In this document: positions 39,139 to 48,542 of the stretch, piece after piece
Position numbering within the stretch: position 1 is the stretch's first letter
Layout of the letters: every line of letters begins with the position of its first letter
Source: Sulfitobacter litoralis
Lineage (GTDB): Bacteria; Pseudomonadota; Alphaproteobacteria; Rhodobacterales; Rhodobacteraceae
Direction of reading: 5' to 3'
DNA: 64,000 nucleotides
NCBI RefSeq assembly: GCF_900103185.1
Contig: NZ_FNJD01000011.1
Coordinates: forward strand, 58,673-122,672
Notes under the pieces: model-generated
Told to the model about the DNA's origin: nothing
The model's input: only the letters and a program-made list of their open reading frames with translations
The model's database searches: none
Translations under genes and position numbers: made by a program

Positions 39139-39193
39139 TGCTTCCAAATGGTTCGAATCCTCGGGGGAGTGTGAGGGGGCAGACAGCCCCCTC
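39139..39193. repeat. dispersed extragenic element, copy 2, with hairpin
   Basis: 39139-39163 matches the copy at 29938 with three mismatches over 25 bases. It is followed by a perfect 8-bp hairpin, GAGGGGGC (39173-39180) and GCCCCCTC (39186-39193). On the minus strand the hairpin lies just after the mcm stop and may end its transcript. Confidence 0.6.
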
Positions 39194-39202
39194 GCGCCCA
39201 GC

Positions 39203-41332
39203 TCAGTCCCGCGCGGCGCGGATTAGTTTCAGGATATCCTGCGCCGCATTCGGAATATTGGTGCCCGGTCCAAAGATCGCCTTAACCCCCGCATCTTTAA
39301 GGAACTTATAGTCCTGTTGCGGGATAACGCCGCCGCAGATCACCAGAATATCCTCGGCCCCTGCCTCTTTCAGCGCTTTAATCAGTTGCGGTGCCAGCGT
39401 TTTATGGCCTGCCGCCTGTGACGAGATACCGATGACGTGCACGTCATTGTCCACGGCGTCCTGTGCGGCTTCGGCAGGGGTCTGGAACAGCGGGCCTACG
39501 TCTACGTCAAAGCCGATGTCGGCAAAGGCCGTCGCGATCACCTTGGCCCCGCGGTCGTGCCCGTCCTGACCCATTTTTACCACCAGCATACGCGGGCGGC
39601 GGCCTTCGGCTTCGGCGAAGTCTTCTACGGATTTCTGAATTTCCGCAAAGCCGCTGTCGCCTTCATAGGCTGCGCCATAGACACCGGCCAGCGTTTTGAC
39701 CTCGGCGCGGTGACGCCCGAATTTTTCTTCCATCGCCATGCTGATCTCTCCTACGGTGGCGCGGGCACGGGCAGCTTCAACCGCCCCTTCCAACAGGTTT
39801 CCGCCCTCGGAGGCACGACGGGTCAGTTCGGCCAGCGCGGCGGTACATGCCGCTTCATCCCGAGACCCGCGGATCGCTTCCAAACGCTTGATCTGGCTGT
39901 CGCGCACCTTGACGTTATCCACATCGAGAATGTCGATCTCATCCTCGACCTCGCGGCGGTATTTGTTCACGCCGACGATCACCTCGGTCCCGCGGTCGAT
40001 CTTGGCCTGACGGGTGGCGGCGGCCTCTTCGATGCGCAGTTTTGGCATGCCGGAGGCGACGGCTTTGGTCATACCACCCAGCTCTTCGACTTCCTCGATC
40101 AGCTTCCAAGCGGCGTCTGCCAGATCGGCGGTCAGCTTTTCGACATAGTAGCTGCCCGCCAAGGGGTCCACGACATTGGTGACGCCGGTTTCTTCTTGCA
40201 AAATCAACTGCGTGTTGCGGGCGATGCGCGACGAGAAATCCGTGGGCAGCGCAATCGCCTCGTCCAGCGCATTGGTGTGCAGCGACTGCGTGCCGCCAAG
40301 CACTGCGCTCATAGCTTCATACGCCGTGCGGACCACGTTGTTATAGGGGTCTTGTTCCTGAAGGCTGACGCCCGAGGTCTGACAGTGGGTCCGCAGCATA
40401 GAGGATTTGGGGTTCTGCGGTTTGAATTCATCCATAATCCGCGACCACAGCAGGCGCGCCGCGCGCAGCTTTGCCGCCTCCATGAAGAAGTTCATGCCGA
40501 TGCAGAAAAAGAAGCTCAACCGCGGCGCAAAACGGTCGACATCCATGCCTGCGGCAATGGCGGTGCGCACATATTCGCGGCCATCGGCAAGGGTAAAGGC
40601 CAGTTCCTGCACCAGGTTCGCGCCCGCCTCTTGCATGTGGTAGCCCGAGATCGAGATGGAATTGAATTTCGGCATATGGTCCGACGTGTATTCGATGATG
40701 TCGCCAATGATCCGCATCGAGGGTTCAGGCGGGTAGATATAGGTGTTGCGGACCATGAATTCCTTCAGAATGTCGTTCTGAATGGTGCCCGACAGCACGG
40801 ATTTATCGTGCCCCTGTTCTTCGCCCGCGACGATAAAGCTGGCCAAAATCGGGATCACCGCGCCGTTCATTGTCATGGAAACAGACACTTTATCCAGCGG
40901 GATGCCGTCGAACAGGATCTTCATGTCCTCGACGCTGTCGATCGCAACGCCCGCCTTGCCCACGTCCCCTTCTACGCGGGGGTGGTCACTGTCATAGCCG
41001 CGGTGGGTGGCCAGATCGAATGCAACCGAGACACCTTGCTGCCCTGCCGAGAGTGCGCGGCGGTAAAAGGCGTTCGATTCCTCAGCCGTGGAGAACCCCG
41101 CATATTGACGGATGGTCCAGGGACGACCGGCGTACATGGTCGCTTTGACGCCACGGGTAAAGGGCGCTTCGCCGGGGATTCCGCCGAGGTGATCCAGCCC
41201 TTCGGTGTCTTCGGCCGTATAAAGAGGTTTGACATCGATGCCTTCCAGCGTGTTCCACGTCAGGTCATCCAGGCTACGCCGCCGCAATTCCGCCTCAGCC
41301 AGATTGCGCCAGTTTTCTTTGTCCGCTGTCAT
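39203..41332 (-). CDS. mcm: methylmalonyl-CoA mutase
   Basis: 709 residues, one-chain form with both domains. The N-terminal TIM barrel binds methylmalonyl-CoA ([20 protein letters not shown] region). The C-terminal cobalamin domain has DGHDRG, where His coordinates cobalt, and the GGVIPQQDY loop. It interconverts R-methylmalonyl-CoA and succinyl-CoA, the last step after the pccA/pccB carboxylase encoded nearby. AAGGA lies seven bases before the ATG. Its start overlaps the end of the upstream sulfotransferase-like gene by 38 bases. Confidence 0.96.
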   Translation of the reverse strand: MTADKENWRNLAEAELRRRSLDDLTWNTLEGIDVKPLYTAEDTEGLDHLGGIPGEAPFTRGVKATMYAGRPWTIRQYAGFSTAEESNAFYRRALSAGQQGVSVAFDLATHRGYDSDHPRVEGDVGKAGVAIDSVEDMKILFDGIPLDKVSVSMTMNGAVIPILASFIVAGEEQGHDKSVLSGTIQNDILKEFMVRNTYIYPPEPSMRIIGDIIEYTSDHMPKFNSISISGYHMQEAGANLVQELAFTLADGREYVRTAIAAGMDVDRFAPRLSFFFCIGMNFFMEAAKLRAARLLWSRIMDEFKPQNPKSSMLRTHCQTSGVSLQEQDPYNNVVRTAYEAMSAVLGGTQSLHTNALDEAIALPTDFSSRIARNTQLILQEETGVTNVVDPLAGSYYVEKLTADLADAAWKLIEEVEELGGMTKAVASGMPKLRIEEAAATRQAKIDRGTEVIVGVNKYRREVEDEIDILDVDNVKVRDSQIKRLEAIRGSRDEAACTAALAELTRRASEGGNLLEGAVEAARARATVGEISMAMEEKFGRHRAEVKTLAGVYGAAYEGDSGFAEIQKSVEDFAEAEGRRPRMLVVKMGQDGHDRGAKVIATAFADIGFDVDVGPLFQTPAEAAQDAVDNDVHVIGISSQAAGHKTLAPQLIKALKEAGAEDILVICGGVIPQQDYKFLKDAGVKAIFGPGTNIPNAAQDILKLIRAARD

Positions 41333-42224
41333 GGTGGTGTCCTTTTCTTCTGTCGCCTTCCGGCCAGCTTGTGCTGGCTCTTGTGGCGGTTGAGTTCTCT
41401 GTCAGGGTCGCAAGACCATCGGCACCGGCGGTAAGCCAGAACAGATCGTCCGCATAGGTTTCGCGCAAGACCGCTGTCTGGTCTTGTGTAAAAGGTTGCC
41501 AGTGGCCCAGATCATCGCTGGGCAGCTTTGCCGCTTCGGGGTCCATTTGCGCGTGCAAGGCAGCCACGTCCGGACGCCGGTTCAGCCAGTATCCGTCGTT
41601 TACGACAGGTGCAGCACGCCCCGTCAGTTGCGAAAACAGCAGGTCGGGGTGGCCGGCGAAGTCGTCATAGCGGGCGACGGTGATTTTCGCTTCGGGCAAG
41701 GCGCAGGCAAGATCGGTGATGACATCGCGCCAGCCACGCGGATCATGGGCGATCCGGTCGAACTGATCCGCATCGGGCACCGGATGCCCGCGCCCTACCG
41801 TGTACGCCACCGCAGAGGTCCACCACTGATCGGTTTGCCGGATCGCCAGCACCACCTGCGTCACGCGCCCGCCAAAGCTGGACCCGAACCGTGCCATACG
41901 TTCGCCAATCGCAGGAAAAAGCCGCGCGCTGCGCACCGAATGACGTGCCGACCCGATCATGTTCTCGTCTGAAATCAGCAGTTGATCCGCACCAAGCTCG
42001 CGGGCCTTGCCCATCAGCAGCGAAACGCGTCCGTTGACCAGATTGGGGTCGGCTCCAAGGCCGCCGGAGGCAGGAAACAGCCCGGTAAAAAGCCCCCCGC
42101 GAGTCTGGCGCGGCCCCCAGACGCAGGTGCCACGCGCCGCGATCTCCTCTGAATGATCGGCCAGATAGTGTTGAAAACTGGTCGTGCCGGTCCGGTGCGC
42201 GCCAACGTGAAGAAGGATATCCAT
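41295..42224 (-). CDS. sulfotransferase-like protein
   Basis: 309 residues. The N-terminal P-loop [13 protein letters not shown] matches the phosphosulfate-binding motif of sulfotransferase-family proteins, and a [16 protein letters not shown] segment resembles the conserved second motif region. Acceptor is unknown. The start at 42224 directly precedes the P-loop; the longer frame to 42293 adds 23 residues without support. The 3' end overlaps mcm, so the two are co-transcribed. Confidence 0.75.
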   Translation of the reverse strand: MDILLHVGAHRTGTTSFQHYLADHSEEIAARGTCVWGPRQTRGGLFTGLFPASGGLGADPNLVNGRVSLLMGKARELGADQLLISDENMIGSARHSVRSARLFPAIGERMARFGSSFGGRVTQVVLAIRQTDQWWTSAVAYTVGRGHPVPDADQFDRIAHDPRGWRDVITDLACALPEAKITVARYDDFAGHPDLLFSQLTGRAAPVVNDGYWLNRRPDVAALHAQMDPEAAKLPSDDLGHWQPFTQDQTAVLRETYADDLFWLTAGADGLATLTENSTATRASTSWPEGDRRKGHHHDSGQRKLAQSG

Positions 42225-42392
42225 GATCTGCTTGCCCAATCCTTGAAAGGTGGTCAGCCAAAAAGCCCCACCAAGTGTGTGAGCCACAGTCATGCCTGCA
42301 AACCTGTTGCAGAGTGCTTAATATGCGCAGATGTCGGGTTGTGCATCGCAATCGCGTCGCGCAATCTTATATCTGTACGGACAGGAGAAACG

Positions 42393-42854
42393 ATGAAATC
42401 AGTGATAGCCCTTGTTTTTGCAGGATTGTTTGCGGTCTCGGCGGGGGCGGAAACGGTCTCTGAACCACAGGTTCCCGACTTGTTCCTGCCCGCCGATATG
42501 GAAAATTTGAGTGAATTCCACTGGAAAAAAAGGCCCATTCTGGTCTTTGCAGACAGTGAGGACGACCCCGCATACCAGACCCAGATGGAGCTTTTGCGCG
42601 AGCAGCCCGAAGACCTAGTGAGCCGTGATGTCGTCGTATTGACCGACACAGACCCCGCCGCACGTAGCACGCTACGGCTGCGGATGCGGCCACGCGGGTT
42701 TATGCTGGTGCTGGTCGGCAAAGACGGCGACATCAAGTTGCGCAAACCCCGTCCCTGGGACGTGCGCGAGATTACCCGCAGCATCGACAAAATGACCATC
42801 CGGCAGCGCGAAATCCGCGACGCGAAGGAACAGTCAGGTAAAATCTTTGACTGA
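42393..42854 (+). CDS. DUF4174 secreted protein
   Basis: 153 residues. Signal peptide MKSVIALVFAGLFAVSAGA. The mature part has the DUF4174 pattern (KKRPILVFADSEDDPAYQTQMELL ... RGFMLVLVGKDGDIKLRKPRPW), a thioredoxin-like layout without the CxxC pair. Periplasmic. GGAG lies six bases before the ATG. It is the only plus-strand gene between pccA and mcm. Confidence 0.85.
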   Translation: MKSVIALVFAGLFAVSAGAETVSEPQVPDLFLPADMENLSEFHWKKRPILVFADSEDDPAYQTQMELLREQPEDLVSRDVVVLTDTDPAARSTLRLRMRPRGFMLVLVGKDGDIKLRKPRPWDVREITRSIDKMTIRQREIRDAKEQSGKIFD

Positions 42855-42948
42855 AGGCACGCCAGCCGCAACGATATGGGGCGGTGCTGCGCAGGAATCC
42901 CCCGCAGCGCCGTATCGTATCCCATGATCACAACGGCTGGCATGGTGT

Positions 42949-44994
42949 TTATTCAAACTCGATGATGACATCATCCACAGCAAGGCTGTCGCCCGCTGCG
43001 CCGTTGATCTTGGACACCTTGCCCTTTTTCTCGGCGCGCAGGATGTTTTCCATCTTCATCGCCTCAATGGTGCACAGGTTCTGGCCTTCTTGGACTTCGT
43101 CGCCCACCTCGACGTCGATCTTCACCACCAGACCCGGCATCGGGCACAGCAGCAGCTTGGATGTATCGGGCAGCAGCTTTTCAGGCATCAGACGCGCGAG
43201 TTCTGCCTGACGGGGGCTGCGCACATGCACTTTCATATCCGCGCCACGCGCACGGACGCGGAACCCGCCCGAGATCTTGCCGACCTTGAACACCAGTGGC
43301 GTGTCATCGACGGTCATTTCTGCCAGCTGGTCGCCCGGCGTCCAATCGCCCGCGACGCGCAGCGCTGTACCGTCGTCGAACGTAACGGTCGCGCCCTTGG
43401 GGTCCGCTTGGATATCCACGTCAAACGAGTGGCCTTGCACCGCAACATTCCATGCAGTGCCGACCTTGCGTTCGTGGTTATCCATACGGCCCGACACGCG
43501 CGTCCGGCGGATTTCTCCGACGCGGTGCATGGCTGCTGTGGCGGCAGCAATGCGACGCAGGTCTGCTTCGGGCAGCTCTACCCCGTCAAACCCGTCCGGA
43601 TACTGCTCTTCGATGAAGGCGGTGGTCATATTGCCTTCGACAAAAATCGGGTGATCCATCACGGCGGACAGGAACGGCAGATTGTGCCCGATGCCTTCGA
43701 CCTCAAAGCTGTCGAGCGCCACGCGCATCCGTTCAATCGCCTCGGCGCGGGTCGGTGCCCATGTGCACAGCTTGGCGATCATCGGATCGTAATACATCGA
43801 AATCTCGCCGCCTTCATAGACGCCGGTATCATTGCGCACGGCCATGTCGCCCGCTGGCGCGTCGCCTTGCCATTTATCGTTCTCAAGCAACGGGCCTGCC
43901 GCGATCTCCATCGGAGGACGGTAGCGCGTCAGACGTCCGATCGAGGGCAGGAAGCCGCGGTAAGGGTCTTCGGCATACAAACGGTTTTCAATGGCCCAGC
44001 CGGTCAACTTGACGTCGTCTTGGGTGATCGTCAGCTTTTCACCATTGGCGACGCGGATCATCTGTTCAACCAGATCAACGCCCGTAATCAGTTCGGTCAC
44101 GGGGTGTTCCACCTGAAGACGTGTGTTCATTTCAAGGAAGTAGAAATTCTTGTCGCCGTCCACGATGAATTCGACCGTACCGGCAGAGGTATAGCCCACG
44201 GCCTGCGCCAAGGCGACGGATTGCTCGCCCATGGCTTTGCGGGTGGCTTCGTCCAGGAAGGGCGACGGGGCCTCTTCAACGACCTTCTGGTTGCGGCGCT
44301 GGATCGAACATTCACGTTCGCCCAGATAGATGCCGTTGCCGTGGCTGTCGCACAGGACCTGTATCTCGATGTGGCGCGGCTGGGTGACGAATTTCTCGAT
44401 AAAGATACGGTCGTCGCCAAAGCTGTTGGCGGCCTCGTTCTTGGACGACTGGAACCCCTCGCGGGCTTCTTCGTCGTTCCACGCGATACGCATCCCCTTG
44501 CCGCCGCCGCCTGCAGACGCCTTGAGCATCACCGGATAGCCGACCTCGTTCGAGATCTTCACCGCTTCGTCAGCGTCGGCGATCAAGCCCATGTAACCGG
44601 GGACGGTGGAAACGCCCGCCTCTTGAGCGATTTTCTTGGAGGTGATCTTGTCACCCATCTTCTCGATCGCGCCGACGGGCGGGCCGACAAAGGCGACTCC
44701 CGCAGCGGCAAGCGCTTCGGCAAACTTGGAGTTCTCGGACAAAAAGCCATAGCCCGGATGCACAGCCTGAGCGCCCGATTTCTTGACCGCCTCCATGATC
44801 TTGTCGATCACGATATAGGATTGGTTCGCAGCGGGAGGGCCGATGTGGATCGCCTCGTCGGCCATCTGGACGTGCAACGCCTGCGCATCCGCGTCTGAAT
44901 AGACAGCGACGGTTTCAATGCCCATCTTCTTGGCGGTCTTGATAACGCGGCAGGCAATCTCGCCGCGGTTGGCGATCAGGATCTTATTGAACAT
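42949..44994 (-). CDS. pccA: propionyl/acetyl-CoA carboxylase alpha subunit
   Basis: 681 residues. Biotin carboxylase domain (about 1-450) with the ATP-grasp loop KASAGGGGKGMRIA and the EMNTRLQVEHPVTE active-site segment, a linker domain, then a C-terminal biotinyl domain with EAMKMEN (biotin on the Lys). With PccB it carboxylates propionyl-CoA to methylmalonyl-CoA. It begins 30 bases after a hairpin terminator, leaving little room for its own promoter. Confidence 0.96.
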   Translation of the reverse strand: MFNKILIANRGEIACRVIKTAKKMGIETVAVYSDADAQALHVQMADEAIHIGPPAANQSYIVIDKIMEAVKKSGAQAVHPGYGFLSENSKFAEALAAAGVAFVGPPVGAIEKMGDKITSKKIAQEAGVSTVPGYMGLIADADEAVKISNEVGYPVMLKASAGGGGKGMRIAWNDEEAREGFQSSKNEAANSFGDDRIFIEKFVTQPRHIEIQVLCDSHGNGIYLGERECSIQRRNQKVVEEAPSPFLDEATRKAMGEQSVALAQAVGYTSAGTVEFIVDGDKNFYFLEMNTRLQVEHPVTELITGVDLVEQMIRVANGEKLTITQDDVKLTGWAIENRLYAEDPYRGFLPSIGRLTRYRPPMEIAAGPLLENDKWQGDAPAGDMAVRNDTGVYEGGEISMYYDPMIAKLCTWAPTRAEAIERMRVALDSFEVEGIGHNLPFLSAVMDHPIFVEGNMTTAFIEEQYPDGFDGVELPEADLRRIAAATAAMHRVGEIRRTRVSGRMDNHERKVGTAWNVAVQGHSFDVDIQADPKGATVTFDDGTALRVAGDWTPGDQLAEMTVDDTPLVFKVGKISGGFRVRARGADMKVHVRSPRQAELARLMPEKLLPDTSKLLLCPMPGLVVKIDVEVGDEVQEGQNLCTIEAMKMENILRAEKKGKVSKINGAAGDSLAVDDVIIEFE

Positions 44995-45023
44995 CGACTG
45001 TCCCTTTTGGTCTTGAGTGAACG

Positions 45024-45058
45024 GAAAAACCCCGCATCAGCACGAGGCTGAGCGGGGC
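45024..45058 (-). terminator. terminator or attenuator just before pccA
   Basis: On the minus strand, GCCCCGC pairs with GCGGGG around an inner CAGC/GCTG stem, followed by five T (45025-45029 as A on the plus strand). It lies after the small lipoprotein gene (45111-45317) and only 30 bases before pccA, so it may partly end transcription between them. Confidence 0.75.
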
Positions 45059-45110
45059 AAAATCTTGAGCAATACTGCTACCGCGGCGCGTGGCCGCAGC
45101 AGATGTCAGA

Positions 45111-45317
45111 TTATTGGCAGCGTACTGCGCCGGACTGGCAGGCCAGTACGTTTGCGCCAGCACCGATGGCTGCACCTTGTGCAAGGCTACCGCCTGTAAC
45201 CGCTGCGGCACCAGCGCCCACGACACCACCGCCAAGCGCTTGCTCGCCCAGAGTGTCGCCACAAGCGGCAAGGCCAGCGGACGCAGTAACGGCGAGAAGA
45301 ATTGTTTTGATGGACAT
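45111..45317 (-). CDS. small Gly/Ala-rich lipoprotein
   Basis: 68 residues. Lipobox LAAC with lipidated C19 after MSIKTILLAVTASAGLAAC. The mature part is a Gly/Ala-rich hydrophobic stretch (LGGGVVGAGAAAVTGGSLAQGAAIGAGANVLA) resembling glycine-zipper lipoproteins, and ends with two Cys. Located inside the pcc cluster. Function unknown. Confidence 0.8.
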   Translation of the reverse strand: MSIKTILLAVTASAGLAACGDTLGEQALGGGVVGAGAAAVTGGSLAQGAAIGAGANVLACQSGAVRCQ

Positions 45318-45501
45318 GGGTATAAACCTTTTATTGAACGTGCGTTATTCGCGATGTGATACTGCTTAACGCATGATTTCAAAGAAGGTTCCACAGCCGT
45401 CGGGAAAAGAGCGTGCGCCCCCCTCAAACTGGGCGTACTCTTGCCCAATACGCAAAGCGCATGGCGAAAAGCAGCCTGAATGATGGGGGCAACGCGCATC
45501 A

Positions 45502-45849
45502 TTAGTCCTCGAACGCGTCTGGGAACGACGCACGGGCCAGCGCTTCGTTGATGACCAGCATCGCCTCGTAGTCGGCAGGATCAAACGGATCGTCGACCGC
45601 AACCACTTCGCGGCCAAACAGCCACGACAGACGGCCGGCATCGAGATTGCCCCTCTCGAACGGCTGGTCGCCAAAGGCTTCCCAGAGCGCGCGCATAAAG
45701 GCAGTGTCAACGCGACGGTCCGCCGCCTTGCGATCAGACCGGCGTTCGCGACGGGTCAACGGTGTGATCCCGCGCGGGTTGGCGCGACGAATGACGAATT
45801 GATAGTCTGAACCGGGCATACGCCCCGGGAAACCGCGATGCTTCAGCAT
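45502..45849 (-). CDS. conserved protein of unknown function in the pcc cluster
   Basis: 115 residues, basic and Arg-rich in the first half, acidic at the end, no signal peptide or membrane helix. Contains GRMPGSDYQFVIRRANPRGITPLTRRERRS and a C-terminal FDPADYEAMLVINEALA helix. No family recognised. It lies between small lipoprotein genes, in the same direction as pccB and pccA. Confidence 0.7.
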   Translation of the reverse strand: MLKHRGFPGRMPGSDYQFVIRRANPRGITPLTRRERRSDRKAADRRVDTAFMRALWEAFGDQPFERGNLDAGRLSWLFGREVVAVDDPFDPADYEAMLVINEALARASFPDAFED

Positions 45850-45948
45850 GATGCCCCCCAGACGACAGGGGAAATGCGCGGTGAAACCCCTGCGTTAATT
45901 GCCGCAGAGGGAATGGAGACAGGCGCAGACGCCTGCCCCCAGCAAGTC

Positions 45949-46092
45949 TTACTTGTACTTGCCTGTGTACACGGGCTCAACCGAGATGGGCTCGGGTGCG
46001 ACCACGACATATTCTTCTTGCTGCTTGGGTGCGCATGCCGAAACGGCTGCGATAAGGCCGAATGCGGCCAGCATTGTGATGCTCTTGGACAT
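45949..46092 (-). CDS. tiny lipoprotein (47 residues)
   Basis: Starts MSKSITMLAAFGLIAAVSAC with lipobox VSAC (C20 lipidated) and continues APKQQEEYVVVAPEPISVEP to a short Tyr/Lys tail. AGGAG is six bases before the ATG. Too short for most gene finders. Similar short lipoproteins with an EPISVEPVYTGKY-like tail are common in Rhodobacteraceae. Function unknown. In the pcc cluster between pccB and pccA. Confidence 0.8.
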   Translation of the reverse strand: MSKSITMLAAFGLIAAVSACAPKQQEEYVVVAPEPISVEPVYTGKYK

Positions 46093-46306
46093 CTAAGTCT
46101 CCTGTCACTGTTTAAAGGGCCCGGCACTGCCTCATGCCAATCAGACCCCGGTTTTAAAGTGGGCAATACATCGGTATTCCCCGCCGCGACATTATCGCAG
46201 TTCAAAGCGGTTGGATACGGTGTGGTTTCCAATCCGCCCAAATGTGACGCCAAAGTCGCAGTTCGGTGCGCTGGTACCGCAGCGCTCGCAAGATGTTGTG
46301 GGTGCA

Positions 46307-46765
46307 TCAAAGACCCTCCCAGATACAGGTGTCGTTGCTCAGGCGAAACGCCTCGAAAAACTGTGTGGCCTCGGGGTCTGATACCCCGAATTCCGTGACG
46401 CGATCAGCCAAAGAGATCACAATGACCTCTCCGTTCAGCGCGTGTTGCGCCATATAGGGAATGGCCAGCGCGTCGCACAGATAGGTCATATCGGCCCCTA
46501 CCTGCGCAAAGTCCACAGCGCCTGTATCACGCGCGATATAGGGTGCGACGAAACGGAAGCGCAGCCATGTTTCGGTCGCCACCTGATCAACCAGAACCTC
46601 TTGCAGTTCCAGGCTTTGCCCCGACGGCATATCGACCGCGCTTGCCGCGACGACACCTGCGGACGTCGCGGCAAGCAACACCGATGCAGCAAGCCACGTC
46701 ACCGCCGACGCCCGAAGGGGGCGGTCCGTGCAGCTAAGCTGATAAAGGGCGGGGCGAACTGTCAC
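46307..46765 (-). CDS. secreted conserved protein, DUF6497-like
   Basis: 152 residues. A membrane or signal segment (VTWLAASVLLAATSAGVVAASA) follows a basic start. The rest includes LRFRFVAPYI and DMTYLCDALAIPY, with a Cys pair (YLC, DTCIW) that could form a disulfide. It resembles the DUF6497 proteins of Rhodobacteraceae. Starts with GTG, GGAG ten bases upstream. Downstream of pccB in the same direction, 66 bases away. Confidence 0.7.
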   Translation of the reverse strand: MTVRPALYQLSCTDRPLRASAVTWLAASVLLAATSAGVVAASAVDMPSGQSLELQEVLVDQVATETWLRFRFVAPYIARDTGAVDFAQVGADMTYLCDALAIPYMAQHALNGEVIVISLADRVTEFGVSDPEATQFFEAFRLSNDTCIWEGL

Positions 46766-46831
46766 GCAAAGAGGTCTCCTGCCCCTCGGGGCACCTGTCG
46801 GGGCACCGCGAGGGATGCGCGTTAAACGACG

Positions 46832-48364
46832 TTAAAGCGGGATGTTGTTGTGCTTCTTCCAAGGCATCGCGGCTTTCTTGTTGCGCAGCGAGGCAAAGGC
46901 GCGGGCAATCCGCTTGCGGGTCATGCGTGGCTGGATCACTTCGTCGATAAAGCCGCGTTCTGCCGCGACAAACGGGTTTGCGAAACGCTCTTCGTAATCG
47001 GCGGTGTGGCGGGCGATCTTTTCGGGATCATTCAGATCGGCACGGTGGATGATCTCTGTCGCGCCCTTGGCCCCCATCACAGCGATCTCGGCTGTGGGCC
47101 ACGCATAGTTAAAGTCCGACCGCAGGTGCTTGGACGCCATCACGTCATAGGCCCCGCCATAGGCTTTGCGGGTGATAACCGTCACCATCGGCACTGTTGC
47201 CTCGCCGTAAGCGAACAGCAATTTTGCGCCGTGTTTGATCACACCGCCGTATTCCTGCCCCGTACCGGGCAGGAAGCCGGGCACGTCGACCAACGTCAGG
47301 ATCGGAATCTCGAAGGCATCACAGAACCGCACAAACCGCGCGGCCTTGCGCGAGCTGTCAATATCAAGACACCCCGCCAGCACCATCGGCTGGTTCGCGA
47401 CGACGCCCACAGTGCGCCCTTCGATCCGGATAAAGCCGGTCAGGATATTCTTGGCGAAGTCTTCCTGAATTTCGTAAAAGTCGCCTTCATCCGCGAGCTT
47501 GTGGATCAGCTCTTTCATGTCATAGGGCGTGTTGGCGTTGCTCGGCACCAATGTATCCAGCGACGCCTCGATCCGGTCAGGTTCATCAAAGAACGGGCGG
47601 ACGGGTGGCATGTCGCGGTTATTCGCGGGCAGGAAATCGACCAGACGACGGACTTCGGCCAGTGCTTCGACGTCATTTTCGAACGCGCCATCCGCGACAG
47701 AGGATTTGCGCGTGTGCGTGGACGCGCCGCCCAGCTCTTCTGCGGTGACCTGTTCGTTGGTCACGGTTTTCACCACATCAGGGCCGGTCACAAACATGTA
47801 AGAGGTATCTTTGACCATGAAGATAAAATCGGTCATCGCAGGCGAATAGACCGCCCCGCCCGCGCACGGCCCCATGATCACGCTGATCTGCGGGATCACA
47901 CCCGAGGCTTCGATATTGCGCTGGAACACTTCGGCATACCCGGCAAGGCTGTCGACACCTTCCTGAATACGCGCACCACCGGAATCGTTAATACCGATAA
48001 CCGGCGCACCATTCTGGATCGCCATGTCCTGAATTTTACAAATCTTCTGCGCGTGGGTCTGCGACAGCGATCCGCCGAAAACGGTGAAATCCTGACTGAA
48101 CACATAGACCAGACGACCATTGATGGTGCCCCAGCCTGTGACAACGCCGTCGCCTGCGGGTTTTTGCTGTTCCATCCCGAAATCGGTGCAGCGGTGTGTG
48201 ACGAACATATCGAATTCTTCGAACGACCCTTCATCAAGCAACAGGTCGATCCGCTCGCGGGCGGTCAGCTTGCCACGGGCGTGCTGCGCGTCGATACGCT
48301 TTTGCCCGCCGCCCAATCGAGCGTCGTCGCGGCGGGTTTCAAGCTGTTCCAGAATATCTTTCAT
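46832..48364 (-). CDS. pccB: propionyl-CoA carboxylase beta subunit
   Basis: 510 residues, carboxyltransferase. Typical motifs: [20 protein letters not shown] near the start, [13 protein letters not shown] and [12 protein letters not shown] oxyanion-hole loops, and a second set [13 protein letters not shown] and GGAYDVM. Partner of pccA in making methylmalonyl-CoA. ATG at 48364 has GAGG six bases before it; a GTG one codon earlier is less likely. Two adjacent TTTGCAAA boxes 60 bases upstream point to control by PccR. Confidence 0.96.
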   Translation of the reverse strand: MKDILEQLETRRDDARLGGGQKRIDAQHARGKLTARERIDLLLDEGSFEEFDMFVTHRCTDFGMEQQKPAGDGVVTGWGTINGRLVYVFSQDFTVFGGSLSQTHAQKICKIQDMAIQNGAPVIGINDSGGARIQEGVDSLAGYAEVFQRNIEASGVIPQISVIMGPCAGGAVYSPAMTDFIFMVKDTSYMFVTGPDVVKTVTNEQVTAEELGGASTHTRKSSVADGAFENDVEALAEVRRLVDFLPANNRDMPPVRPFFDEPDRIEASLDTLVPSNANTPYDMKELIHKLADEGDFYEIQEDFAKNILTGFIRIEGRTVGVVANQPMVLAGCLDIDSSRKAARFVRFCDAFEIPILTLVDVPGFLPGTGQEYGGVIKHGAKLLFAYGEATVPMVTVITRKAYGGAYDVMASKHLRSDFNYAWPTAEIAVMGAKGATEIIHRADLNDPEKIARHTADYEERFANPFVAAERGFIDEVIQPRMTRKRIARAFASLRNKKAAMPWKKHNNIPL

Positions 48365-48425
48365 CACGCACCTCTATAAGATTTCCGGTATGCTAGCGTC
48401 AGGCCCGTGCGAACCAAAGCTCATT

Positions 48426-48441
48426 TTTGCAAATTTGCAAA
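48426..48441. promoter_or_regulatory. PccR operator, two adjacent TTTGCAAA boxes
   Basis: TTTGCAAATTTGCAAA, two perfect 8-base palindromes with no spacer, between divergent pccB and the MFS gene. In Rhodobacter sphaeroides PccR acts on TTTGCAAA-N4-TTTGCAAA before pccB. The zero spacing differs from that report. Confidence 0.85.
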
Positions 48442-48458
48442 TAATATACACTTGGTTA

Positions 48459-48481
48459 TTTGCTAATTGGAAAATTGCAAA
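48459..48481. promoter_or_regulatory. degenerate second PccR-like site
   Basis: TTTGCTAA (48459-48466) and ATTGCAAA (48474-48481), each one base off TTTGCAAA, seven bases apart. It lies on the MFS side of the shared region and could serve that gene. Confidence 0.4.
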
Positions 48482-48542
48482 TTGTTCGGTTACCGTATGG
48501 TTCTGGATAGACAAGGTTCAACCGCAGGCATACTTATACGAT

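Noticed and set aside
39149..39160. tRNA T-loop-like sequence GGTTCGAATCC
   Set aside because: The bases beside the loop do not pair, no acceptor stem can be built, and it is part of a dispersed extragenic element.
39437..41434. 665-codon plus-strand frame opposite mcm
   Set aside because: Shadow frame; mcm has all catalytic motifs. Similar shadows lie opposite pccA (43090-44898), pccB (46850-48379) and betA (52112-53740).
45838..46398. 186-codon plus-strand frame across the small-lipoprotein region
   Set aside because: No ribosome site, no family resemblance, and it runs antisense to a well-supported small lipoprotein gene and the DUF6497-like gene end.
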